A stretch of 61,283 nucleotides of DNA from Treponema sp. (GTDB lineage: Bacteria; Spirochaetota; Spirochaetia; Treponematales; Treponemataceae): positions 1 through 61,283 of the forward strand of contig JAILKS010000037.1 of assembly GCA_024693715.1 (NCBI GenBank), given 5' to 3'. Position 1 is the first letter of the stretch. Each line of letters opens with the position of its first letter. Below the pieces are notes generated by a model. That model saw only the letters and a list, made by a program, of their open reading frames with translations, made no database searches and was not told where the DNA came from. Of this stretch, positions 1 through 8,219 are shown piece after piece. The translations under genes and the position numbers were made by a program.

Positions 1-1
1 A

Positions 2-82
2 CTTATATTAAATATATTTATACATTTTGGATTTAATTTGCTAGGTATATTTTTACCAATTCTATTGAATTATATCAGGTAA
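2..82 (+). CDS. C-terminal end of a membrane protein, possibly a CPBP-family protease (partial)
   Basis: Frame 2 is open from the window edge and stops with TAA at 80-82, five bases before the next gene. The 26 visible residues are strongly hydrophobic and contain H-F-G-F-N-L-L-G. This resembles the last conserved H-x3-N motif of CPBP (CAAX-like) intramembrane proteases, which often act in bacteriocin self-immunity or maturation. The tight spacing to a peptidase-containing ABC exporter fits that role. Only the tail is visible, so the family call is tentative; it could be the end of any polytopic membrane protein. Confidence 0.4.
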   Translation, partial: LILNIFIHFGFNLLGIFLPILLNYIR

Positions 83-87
83 TTTAT

Positions 88-2247
88 ATGAAATATTATC
101 AACAGTTCGATGAATCTGATTGTGGAGCGGCATGTCTTGCAATGATAGCTTCTGGATTTGGAAATTATCTTAGTGTTGCTGAAATCCGAAAAAATGCAGG
201 GACAGATACGGACGGAACAAATTTACAGGGATTAAGTGATGCTGCTGAAAAATACAAATTAAAGGCAAAGGCAGTTATTAATTCAACTAAAACTATAGTA
301 AAAGAAATTCCAGTTCCTTTTATAGCTCATATAAAAAATATTTTTGAGGATGGTAACTGGACTTATCATTATGTTGTTGTTACAAAAATCGGTCAGAAGA
401 AAATCAGAATCTGGGATCCTAATCCTCTAGACGGAAAAAAATGGGTCACTATAGAAAAGTTCAAAAAAGATTGGACTGGTTATGCTATTTTTTTTGAGCC
501 GGGCGTTGATTTTAAAAAAAATGGAAAAAAGGATAATCTTCTTTTAAAATTTTTACCTGTGTTTTTCCCTCATATCAAAACACTTGTGTTTTCTTTTATT
601 GCTTCGATTCTGCTTCTGATATTTGGAATTATTACTTCTTTCTATTATAAATATCTTTTTGATGAAATAATTTATTCTGGAGCTTCTTTTTCTCTTAATT
701 CTCTTTCATTTGGAATTCTGCTTGTTGTAATAGTTCAGACATTAATGGAAACTGTTCGGAATATTCTTCTTTCTCATTTTTCATTTAAAACAGATCTGCA
801 GTTAAATTTTTCTTATCTGGAGCATATATTTAATTTACCGGTTTCTTTTTTTGAAAGCCGTAAGTCAGGTGAAATTTTGAGCAGACTTGGAGATCTTGAT
901 AAAATAAAACAGACACTTTCTTCTGCAGCTTTAAGTGGAATAATGGATGTTGTAATGCTTGTTGTAAGTGCTCCTATCTTGTTTTCTATAAGCGGCAGGC
1001 TTTTCGGGATATCTTTTGTGACTGTAATGCTTGCAGCGCTTGTTTCTTTTATTTTTGCAAAAATTTACAGGAGCTATTATTCAAAATCAATGAGTCAGAA
1101 TGCTGATGTACAGTCATATCTTTATGAATCATTAAATGGTGTTGCAACTGTAAAAGCTTTGAATGCGGAAAAAATAGTTAACCTTGAATATGAAAAAAAG
1201 AAAATGACTGCAGTTAATACAGCATGGACTTTGAACAGATATGGAATCTCACAGGGGCTTTTAAGTGGACTTATAAGCGGTATAAGTGGGATTCTTGTCT
1301 ACTGGATAGGATGTTCTTCAATCATAGGTGGGATAATGAGTTTTGGAACTCTTATTACCTTTAACTCTTTATTGGGATATTTTACGGGACCATTGTTCAG
1401 GCTTATAAATATTCAGAATCAAGTTCAGGAGGCACTGGTTGCAGCTGAGCGTGTTGGGGAAATACTGGAACTTGAAAAAGAAAAAGATGAAAATATTCAT
1501 TATCTTAAGCCTGAAAAAATAGAAGGTCATATTAAATTTGAAGATGTTAGCTTTGCATATGGCAGTCGCAGGCCTCTTTATGAAAAATTGAATCTTGAAA
1601 TTAAACCTGGAAGCTGGACAGCTTTTGTTGGCCCGAGTGGTTCAGGTAAATCAACATTTGCTAAACTACTTTTAAAATTCTATGAAGCTAAAGCAGGACG
1701 GGTGTCTTTAGATGGAAACGATATACGTGATATAGATACATCTTATCTTCGTAGTAAAATTGGTTATGTTCCTCAGGAAATCTTTTTATTTTCAGGTACT
1801 ATTCGTGAAAATATTGCACTTCATAATTCTAGTACAACTCTTGATAAAATTATTGAAGCAGCGAAAAAAGCCGGTGCGCATGAGTTTATAGAAAAACTAC
1901 CTAAACGTTATGAAACAATTCTTGGAGAACATGGAGATGGACTTTCTGGCGGAGAAAAACAACGTCTTGCTCTTGCGAGAGCATTACTTGGCAATCCTTC
2001 CCTGATTATTTTAGATGAGGCGACAAGCAGTCTTGATACAGTCAGTGAAATGGAAATACATAAGGTAATAAAGAATCTTAAATCAGAAAAAATTTCAGTA
2101 ATTTTAATTGCCCATCGTCTTACTACTGTTACCGGATGTGATAAAATTTTTGTAATGAAAGATGGAAAAATTATAGAGGAAGGAAATCATAAGGAGCTTT
2201 TAAGAAAGAAAGGTTTTTATAGTGAAATGTGGGGGAATATTAGCTGA
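88..2247 (+). CDS. C39 peptidase-containing ABC exporter (peptide/bacteriocin type)
   Basis: This 719-residue inner-membrane protein should cleave a leader peptide and pump the matured peptide out. The N-terminal C39 papain-like domain (about 1-140) shows the catalytic triad Cys12 (in DESDCGAAC), His94 and Asp110, plus Gln6 for the oxyanion hole. A six-helix exporter domain follows (about 155-450). The ATPase domain has Walker A GPSGSGKST, signature LSGGEKQR, Walker B LIILDEATSS and the H-loop IAHRLTT. An SD-like CAGG lies upstream of ATG. It overlaps the HlyD gene by one base (TGATG), so the two are translationally coupled. The architecture is that of ComA/LcnC-type exporters. Substrate is unknown, since no precursor gene is visible in the window. 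Confidence 0.93.
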   Translation: MKYYQQFDESDCGAACLAMIASGFGNYLSVAEIRKNAGTDTDGTNLQGLSDAAEKYKLKAKAVINSTKTIVKEIPVPFIAHIKNIFEDGNWTYHYVVVTKIGQKKIRIWDPNPLDGKKWVTIEKFKKDWTGYAIFFEPGVDFKKNGKKDNLLLKFLPVFFPHIKTLVFSFIASILLLIFGIITSFYYKYLFDEIIYSGASFSLNSLSFGILLVVIVQTLMETVRNILLSHFSFKTDLQLNFSYLEHIFNLPVSFFESRKSGEILSRLGDLDKIKQTLSSAALSGIMDVVMLVVSAPILFSISGRLFGISFVTVMLAALVSFIFAKIYRSYYSKSMSQNADVQSYLYESLNGVATVKALNAEKIVNLEYEKKKMTAVNTAWTLNRYGISQGLLSGLISGISGILVYWIGCSSIIGGIMSFGTLITFNSLLGYFTGPLFRLINIQNQVQEALVAAERVGEILELEKEKDENIHYLKPEKIEGHIKFEDVSFAYGSRRPLYEKLNLEIKPGSWTAFVGPSGSGKSTFAKLLLKFYEAKAGRVSLDGNDIRDIDTSYLRSKIGYVPQEIFLFSGTIRENIALHNSSTTLDKIIEAAKKAGAHEFIEKLPKRYETILGEHGDGLSGGEKQRLALARALLGNPSLIILDEATSSLDTVSEMEIHKVIKNLKSEKISVILIAHRLTTVTGCDKIFVMKDGKIIEEGNHKELLRKKGFYSEMWGNIS

Positions 2248-3389
2248 TGTATTTAAAAACTTTTGAAGATATGAAAAAGACCTCTGTATTTTTTATGCTT
2301 AAACCGGTAAATGCAATTTATGGTTTTATTGTTACTGTTTCAGTTTTCATTGTATTAATAATTTTATGGTCTTTTTTTGCTCCTATGGATGATGTAGTAA
2401 AGGCTGATGTTATTTTACGTCCTGTTCAGGCGGTTTCTGTAGTGAGATGTGTTTCGGGTGGAGAACTTTCCTGTAAGAAATTTGAAAATGATGATATTGT
2501 TTCTGAAGGAGATTTGCTTTTTTCTCTTGATACTCAGGCTTTAAAAACAGAACTGGAATCTTATGTTCAACTTCAGAAAAAAAATAATGATGATATTTTT
2601 ATTTATACGACTCTTTTGCAGACTATAAAAACTGGAAAAATTTCTGATGTACAAAAAGAATCTGATGCATGGTTTAAATCGAATGAATTTCTTTTGGAAA
2701 AATCAAGATATGAAACTGTTCTTGAAGATTCCAGATTAAAATATGAACGTGAAAAAGATGCTCCTGAAAGTTTAAGAATTCAACAAAATATAACGGATGC
2801 TTTGAATCAGTACACTCAAACGAAACTTTCTTGTGAAACATGGATGAATAGTCAGAATATTCAGACAGGAGAAAAAATTCTTTCTCTGGAATCTGAGAAA
2901 AAAAATATAGAAAGTAGAATAAGTGAACTTCAAAGAACAATAAAAAACTCTACAATTTATGCTCCTATTTCAGGTAGAATAAGTGAAACTGTGAGATTAA
3001 ATCCTGGAGATTATATCCTTTCAGGAGAAGAGGTTTTAAAGATAGTTCCTCAGGATAATAAGTCTGTCAAAGCTGAACTTTATGTTGATTCTTCAGATGC
3101 TGCACGTGTAAAAATAGGAGATAAAGTGAAGATAAAATTTCCAGGTCTTTCTCCAGGACGATATGGTTTTGCAGAGACAAAAGTCAGCATTGTACCACCT
3201 GATTCTGTTCTTTCATCAGATGGTAAACCTGTTTTTATTGTAGAAGCAGTTATAGAAAATCCATATTTAAGGACAAGGCGAGGGCAAGAAGCAAGACTTC
3301 TTCCCGGGATCAGCGGGCAGGCTCGAATTATAATAGAACGTTGCAGTGTTTTTCAGATGGTTATAAAAAAACTTGATTTTAAGCTTTAG
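2247..3389 (+). CDS. HlyD-family periplasmic adaptor (membrane fusion protein)
   Basis: The 380-residue protein has one N-terminal membrane helix (about 22-44), a first lipoyl half, a long charged coiled-coil hairpin (about 110-235), a second lipoyl half (around APISGRISE) and a beta-barrel region near the C-terminus. This is the layout of HlyD/LcnD adaptors that couple an ABC exporter to the outer membrane. It starts inside the stop codon of the C39 exporter and is certainly its partner. No TolC-like gene is present in the window. It ends convergently with perR, overlapping by four bases. Confidence 0.9.
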   Translation: MYLKTFEDMKKTSVFFMLKPVNAIYGFIVTVSVFIVLIILWSFFAPMDDVVKADVILRPVQAVSVVRCVSGGELSCKKFENDDIVSEGDLLFSLDTQALKTELESYVQLQKKNNDDIFIYTTLLQTIKTGKISDVQKESDAWFKSNEFLLEKSRYETVLEDSRLKYEREKDAPESLRIQQNITDALNQYTQTKLSCETWMNSQNIQTGEKILSLESEKKNIESRISELQRTIKNSTIYAPISGRISETVRLNPGDYILSGEEVLKIVPQDNKSVKAELYVDSSDAARVKIGDKVKIKFPGLSPGRYGFAETKVSIVPPDSVLSSDGKPVFIVEAVIENPYLRTRRGQEARLLPGISGQARIIIERCSVFQMVIKKLDFKL

Positions 3390-3811
3390 TTTTTTGAGCA
3401 CTCAGGACACATTCCCCAGATATTTGTCTGGATTTTTGACATTGAAAAGCCGTCCGGAAGAATATTCATGCATCTGTTGTTTTCTTTTTTAATCTGATCA
3501 TCACTGAAGATGTCGAAGATTTTGCCGCATTTCATGCATTTAAAATGAAGGTGATCTTTCATCTCTGCATCAAAGCGGAGTTTGTCGTCTTCGATTTTTA
3601 TTGACTGTACAATTTTTTTCTCTTCAAAAAGCTTGAGCGTATTATAAACTGTAGTTTTTGAAAGTGTAGGATACAGCGGATTTAGGGCATCATATACAGT
3701 TTCTACATCCGGATGAACAGGATGCTCACATAAATATGAATAAACTGCTATTCTTTGAATAGAGGGTCTTATGTCTGCCTTCATTAAAACTTCTGCGTAT
3801 TTAATTTCCAT
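3386..3811 (-). CDS. perR: PerR-type Fur-family peroxide-sensing repressor
   Basis: A 141-residue metalloregulator with an N-terminal winged helix and C-terminal dimerisation domain. The PerR regulatory-metal ligands are all present at a constant offset of four from Bacillus PerR: His33, Asp81, His87, His89 and Asp100 correspond to H37, D85, H91, H93 and D104. The aspartate at position 100, rather than Fur's glutamate, favours PerR. Structural zinc cysteines are C92-x2-C95 and the C-terminal C-P-E-C. An AGGA ribosome site lies eight bases before ATG. A PerR-box-like site sits over its promoter, implying autorepression. It lies downstream of lon on the same strand with a 58-base gap. Confidence 0.88.
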   Translation of the reverse strand: MEIKYAEVLMKADIRPSIQRIAVYSYLCEHPVHPDVETVYDALNPLYPTLSKTTVYNTLKLFEEKKIVQSIKIEDDKLRFDAEMKDHLHFKCMKCGKIFDIFSDDQIKKENNRCMNILPDGFSMSKIQTNIWGMCPECSKN

Positions 3812-3828
3812 TGTTATTATCCTATAAA

Positions 3829-3861
3829 TTGTAATGATTATAATAATGGAATTATTATAAT
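3829..3861. promoter_or_regulatory. PerR/Fur operator region controlling perR
   Basis: TTGTAATGATTATAA (3829-3843) differs from the known PerR box TTATAATnATTATAA by one base. It overlaps a perfect 11-base inverted repeat, arms 3837-3847 and 3851-3861 around GGA. On the minus strand a plausible promoter TTTACA-17-TATTAT lies across it, so binding would block transcription of perR. This is seen in the sequence; function is inferred. Confidence 0.75.
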
Positions 3862-3869
3862 TTGTAAAG

Positions 3870-6245
3870 TCAAATTTTCAGTGCTTCTTTCAAAACCTCA
3901 TGAACATCGCTTACCGGAATAAAGGTTAATCCTTTTTTTACGTTTTCAGGAATTTCATCAAGATCCCGTTCATTTGCTTTTGGAATGAGGATTGTCTTAA
4001 TTTTGTTTCGTTTTGCCGCTACAGTTTTTTCCCGTAATCCGCCGATTGGAAGAACCTGTCCTGTAAGTGAAAGCTCACCGGTCATTGCAAGATTAGGCTT
4101 AATTGTTTTATTCATGAAAAGAGAAACAAACGTAGTTGCCATTGTAATTCCGGCACTTGGTCCATCCTTTGGTGTTGCGCCTTCCGGAATGTGAAGATGA
4201 ACGATGTTTTCTTCGAACCATTTTGCATCTTTTGTTTTATTTTCAAGTACGAATTTTCTTGCCCAGTCGAAGGCTATCTGACTCGATTCTTTCATTACAT
4301 CACCCATTTGTCCTGTAAGAACAAGACCACCTTTTCCTTCGAAAGATGTTGCTTCAATTAAAAGCGTGTCACCGCCCATGCTTGTCCAGGCAAGTCCGAT
4401 TGCAGTACCAGGAATTTTTGCAGCTTTAATCTGACTTTCATCAAAATCAGGTTTACCAAGATAACCGTAAAGATCTGTATCATTTACAACTACCGGTTCT
4501 TCAGGAACGGATTTACCATTTTCCTGTTCTTCTATCATTTTTGTTACAATCTTTCTGTGGATTTTATCGAGGCACTTTTCGTAATTTCGAACACCGGATT
4601 CGCGTGCATATTCTCTTGCAATTTTTTGAAGCGCTTCCTTTGTATATTTAACGCTGTTTTTTGTAAGTCCGTTTTTAATAAGATTCTTAGGGATGAGATA
4701 TTTTTTTGCAATCTCAAATTTTTCCTGATCGATATATCCGCTTAAATGAATTACTTCAGCTCTGTCTAAAAGGGCAGGCGGAATCGTATCGAGGGTATTT
4801 GCCGTCAATATAAAGAAAATGTTTGAAACATCGAACGGTAAATCAAGATAATTGTCGCGGAAGGAATAATTTTGTTCAGGATCAAGAACTTCCAGAAGTG
4901 CAGATGCAGGATCACCCTGATTACTTGAACCCATTTTATCAATTTCATCAATCATAAAAACAGGAGATTTGCTTTTTGTTGTTTTTAATCCCTGTATGAT
5001 TTTTCCGGGCATTGCTCCGACATATGTACGGCGGTGTCCTTTTATTTCTGCTTCATCACGCATTCCACCAACTGAAAAACGATAGAACGGTTTATCCATT
5101 GCATTTGCGATTGAACGACCGATGCTTGTCTTTCCGACTCCTGGAGGTCCTACAAGAAGGATGATGGAACCCTTTGAGTCTTTTTTCATCTTTCGTACGG
5201 CAAGATATTCTACGATTCTTTTTTTTACGTCATCAAGACCGAAATGATCTTCTTCAAGAATCTTCTTTGCTTTCGAGAGATTATAATCTTCAGAAATTTC
5301 CTGTTTCCATGGAAGTGCAGTTACGAGTTCTAAAAAATTTCTTGTTCCTATATATTCATGTGAATTAGGATCCATCAGAGAAAATTTTGAAAGCTCACTT
5401 TCGACAGTTTCCTTTATTTCACCTTCAAAATTAAGCTCCTGAATTTTTGTTTTGAATTTTTTGTATTCAGTCTGATCTCCGTCAACAGTTTCTCCAAGCT
5501 CTTCCTGAATTGATTTCATCTCTTCACGAAGAAAATATTCCCGTTGATTTTTTTCGACGCGGTTATTTATCTCAAGCTGAATTTTTTTCTGAACCTTCAG
5601 CAACTCCTGTTCTTTTTTTATGAAAACAAGCACCTGTTCCATTCTTTGACGTACATTTATAGTTTCAAGAATTTTCTGCTGTTCATTTTTATCGACGTTA
5701 AGAATTGAGGCAATAAAATCTGCAATCTTTCCGGGATTATCAATATTTACCATGTTAAGACGCATTTCTTCAGAAAAAAGAGGATTGTTTTCTGATATTT
5801 CTTTCATCTCGCTGATTAATGCACGAGTGAGCGCCTTTACTTCAAATGTATCTGCTTCTTCTTCCTCAAGATATTCTACTGCAGCTGCAATAGGTGATGA
5901 GGTGTGCAAGGTTTTTCTGATTTTAAATCTTGTGAGAGTAGAAATAAAAATATTTATGCCGCCGTCCGGGAGATTTACCTTTTTGATTATTCGTGCGGCA
6001 GTTCCTATTCTATGTAAATCTGAAATAGATGGAACTTCAGGATCATTTTTAAGCATTACAATCCCGATAAAACCGTCTTCTTCATATGATTTTTCAACTA
6101 CCTTTATGTCTTCGGCTGCGTTAATCATTAAAGGTGTAAAAATTCCTGGAAAAATCGGTCTGTTTGCAAGAGGAATGATAACCAGTTTGTTAGGTAACAG
6201 CTGATTTGACGGGATTATTGTATTATCATTATTCTGTTCTGTCAT
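3870..6245 (-). CDS. lon: ATP-dependent protease Lon
   Basis: Cytoplasmic AAA+ serine protease that degrades misfolded and regulatory proteins. It has the N-terminal Lon substrate-binding domain (about 15-210), a charged helical region, the AAA+ module with Walker A GPPGVGKTS and Walker B VFMIDEIDK, and the C-terminal protease domain with the catalytic serine in PKDGPSAGIT and lysine in REKTVAAKR. The ATG at 6243-6245 gives 791 residues, normal for Lon. An in-frame TTG at 6254 would add only three residues. No Shine-Dalgarno is visible before either start. A TTGTTT-17-TATATT promoter ends eight bases before the ATG, so the leader may be very short. Confidence 0.97.
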   Translation of the reverse strand: MTEQNNDNTIIPSNQLLPNKLVIIPLANRPIFPGIFTPLMINAAEDIKVVEKSYEEDGFIGIVMLKNDPEVPSISDLHRIGTAARIIKKVNLPDGGINIFISTLTRFKIRKTLHTSSPIAAAVEYLEEEEADTFEVKALTRALISEMKEISENNPLFSEEMRLNMVNIDNPGKIADFIASILNVDKNEQQKILETINVRQRMEQVLVFIKKEQELLKVQKKIQLEINNRVEKNQREYFLREEMKSIQEELGETVDGDQTEYKKFKTKIQELNFEGEIKETVESELSKFSLMDPNSHEYIGTRNFLELVTALPWKQEISEDYNLSKAKKILEEDHFGLDDVKKRIVEYLAVRKMKKDSKGSIILLVGPPGVGKTSIGRSIANAMDKPFYRFSVGGMRDEAEIKGHRRTYVGAMPGKIIQGLKTTKSKSPVFMIDEIDKMGSSNQGDPASALLEVLDPEQNYSFRDNYLDLPFDVSNIFFILTANTLDTIPPALLDRAEVIHLSGYIDQEKFEIAKKYLIPKNLIKNGLTKNSVKYTKEALQKIAREYARESGVRNYEKCLDKIHRKIVTKMIEEQENGKSVPEEPVVVNDTDLYGYLGKPDFDESQIKAAKIPGTAIGLAWTSMGGDTLLIEATSFEGKGGLVLTGQMGDVMKESSQIAFDWARKFVLENKTKDAKWFEENIVHLHIPEGATPKDGPSAGITMATTFVSLFMNKTIKPNLAMTGELSLTGQVLPIGGLREKTVAAKRNKIKTILIPKANERDLDEIPENVKKGLTFIPVSDVHEVLKEALKI

Positions 6246-6306
6246 ATAATTCAAATATAATAAAAGAATAGAAAAAAAACAAATAAAATCAATTATTTAG
6301 GAGCTA

Positions 6307-8145
6307 TTATTCTACTGTTACCGACTTTGCAAGATTTCTCGGTTTATCAGGATCATTTCCTCTGTTCAGCGCGCAGTAGTACGCAAACAGTTGAGCAGGA
6401 ATTACCGAAAGTATGGCAGCAAAGGCACTGTTTGTTTTCGGAATCTGGATGATTGTATCTGCATTCTGGCTGAATACACCTGTCGAATCCTGAGTGATAA
6501 CAAAGGTTGCTGCCCCTCGGGTTGCAACTTCTTCTATATTGCTTGCAATTTTTTCGTAGAGATTTTCATCTGTCGCTATAGCAACAACCAGTGTGCTTTT
6601 ATCTACCAGAGCGATAGGACCATGCTTGAGTTCTCCGGCGGCGAAGGCTTCACTGTGCATATAACTTACTTCCTTTAGCTTTAATGCACATTCAAGGCTT
6701 GTCGCACTGTCAAACTGTCGTCCAATATAAAATATTTTTTCCTTGTTGAAATTTTTTGAAACAAATTTCTGTATTTCTGATTGATTGTCCAGAATCTGTT
6801 TTACCTTGTCAGGAATTGTTGAAAGTTCAAGAAGCTGTTCCTCGTAATCTTTTCCTGTAAGAACGTTTCGTACATTTGCACATTTTAATGCAAGAAGGAA
6901 AAGACACATGAGCTGTGTCGTATATGCTTTTGTTGAAGCAACTGCAATTTCAGCACCTGCACGTGTATATAAAACAAAATCAGATTCACGGCTTACGGTT
7001 GAGCCTACACAGTTTGTAATTGCGATTATTTTTGAACCTGCTTTTTTAGCAAGACGTAAAGCGGCGAGCGTATCTGCAGTTTCGCCAGACTGGCTTACAA
7101 CTATGAGAATATCATCCTTGTTCAAAATAGGATTCATATATCTGAATTCACTCGCAACATCAACTGTTACAGGAATTCTTGCATAACGTTCAAAGGCATA
7201 GCGTGCAACCATTCCCGCATGATATGCAGTACCGCAGGCTGTAATTACAATTCTTCTGGCTGTTTTCCAGCTGTCGAAATTAATCTCTTCAAAATGAATG
7301 TCAACCGGTTTGTCATCCTTATAGATAAGACGAGGGCGCATTGTATCAATTAATGCTTTTTCCTGCTCATGAATTTCTTTAAGCATGAAATGTGCATATC
7401 CGTTCTTTTCTGCAGAAGAGATGTCCCAGTCAACATGGAACGGCTGCTTTATAATCTGTGTTCCGTTTTCGTCAAATAAATCTACATGGTCCTGATATAA
7501 AACTGCAAATTCATTCTGATCAAGAAAATAAACTTCACGTGTATATTCAAGAACGGCTGGTACATCGCTTGCAATAAAGTTTTCATCCTTTCCAAGACCG
7601 ACAATAAGAGGACTGTCTTTTCTAGCTGCAATCAGACGGTCAGGATAATCCTTGCAGATTACACCAAGCGCATAACTTCCTTCTATTTTTTCAGTTGATT
7701 TTTTTACTGCTTCAAAAATATCATGTGATGCTTCATAAAAATAATTTATAAGATGGGCTACAACCTCAGTATCGGTTTCACTTCTGAAAACAACTCCCTG
7801 TGACTGAAGCCATGCTTTTAATTTTATATAATTTTCGATAATTCCATTGTGAACGACTGCAATAGTACCGCTGACGTTAGTGTGAGGATGCGCATTTACA
7901 TCACTTGGTTCTCCGTGAGTTGCCCACCTTGTATGCCCGATTCCAATAGAGCCTTGAATTATTTCATCGGCAATCAGTTCTTCAAGACGCTTGAGAGCTC
8001 CCTTTACTTTTCTTACGACAATATCTTCATCTGATAAGATTGCAATTCCCGCACTATCGTAACCACGGTATTCAAGTTTTTTTAACGCATTTACAAGGAC
8101 AGGAGTTACGTTTCTCTGTCCTACATATCCTACAATTCCACACAT
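6307..8145 (-). CDS. glmS: Glutamine-fructose-6-phosphate aminotransferase (isomerising)
   Basis: Makes glucosamine-6-phosphate from fructose-6-phosphate and glutamine, the first step to UDP-GlcNAc for peptidoglycan. The 612-residue protein starts MCGIVGYVG with the N-terminal nucleophile Cys2, followed by a class II glutamine amidotransferase domain (1-220) and two SIS sugar-isomerase domains (about 290-610) with SQSGETADT and the C-terminal PRNLAKSVTVE. No glmS ribozyme is possible in its very short leader. A TTGACG-18-TATTAT promoter (8154-8183, minus) ends eight bases from the ATG and abuts the divergent cyclase promoter. Confidence 0.97.
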   Translation of the reverse strand: MCGIVGYVGQRNVTPVLVNALKKLEYRGYDSAGIAILSDEDIVVRKVKGALKRLEELIADEIIQGSIGIGHTRWATHGEPSDVNAHPHTNVSGTIAVVHNGIIENYIKLKAWLQSQGVVFRSETDTEVVAHLINYFYEASHDIFEAVKKSTEKIEGSYALGVICKDYPDRLIAARKDSPLIVGLGKDENFIASDVPAVLEYTREVYFLDQNEFAVLYQDHVDLFDENGTQIIKQPFHVDWDISSAEKNGYAHFMLKEIHEQEKALIDTMRPRLIYKDDKPVDIHFEEINFDSWKTARRIVITACGTAYHAGMVARYAFERYARIPVTVDVASEFRYMNPILNKDDILIVVSQSGETADTLAALRLAKKAGSKIIAITNCVGSTVSRESDFVLYTRAGAEIAVASTKAYTTQLMCLFLLALKCANVRNVLTGKDYEEQLLELSTIPDKVKQILDNQSEIQKFVSKNFNKEKIFYIGRQFDSATSLECALKLKEVSYMHSEAFAAGELKHGPIALVDKSTLVVAIATDENLYEKIASNIEEVATRGAATFVITQDSTGVFSQNADTIIQIPKTNSAFAAILSVIPAQLFAYYCALNRGNDPDKPRNLAKSVTVE

Positions 8146-8153
8146 GATTTTTT

Positions 8154-8213
8154 ATAATATATTTTAGGTCGTTTTTTCGTCAAGTGGTTAATTTAAGATT
8201 TATATGATATAAT
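8154..8213. promoter_or_regulatory. Divergent glmS / adenylate cyclase promoters
   Basis: Minus strand: TTGACG (8178-8183), 18-base spacer, TATTAT (8154-8159) for glmS. Plus strand: extended -10 TGATATAAT (8205-8213) for the cyclase, ending six bases before its ATG. No ribosome-binding site separates either hexamer from its start codon, so both mRNAs would be leaderless or nearly so. Seen by eye; transcription starts are inferred. Confidence 0.6.
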
Positions 8214-8219
8214 TAAAGA

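Noticed and set aside
5752..6204. 150-residue ORF antisense to lon
   Set aside because: Shadow frame; lon itself is fully conserved here.
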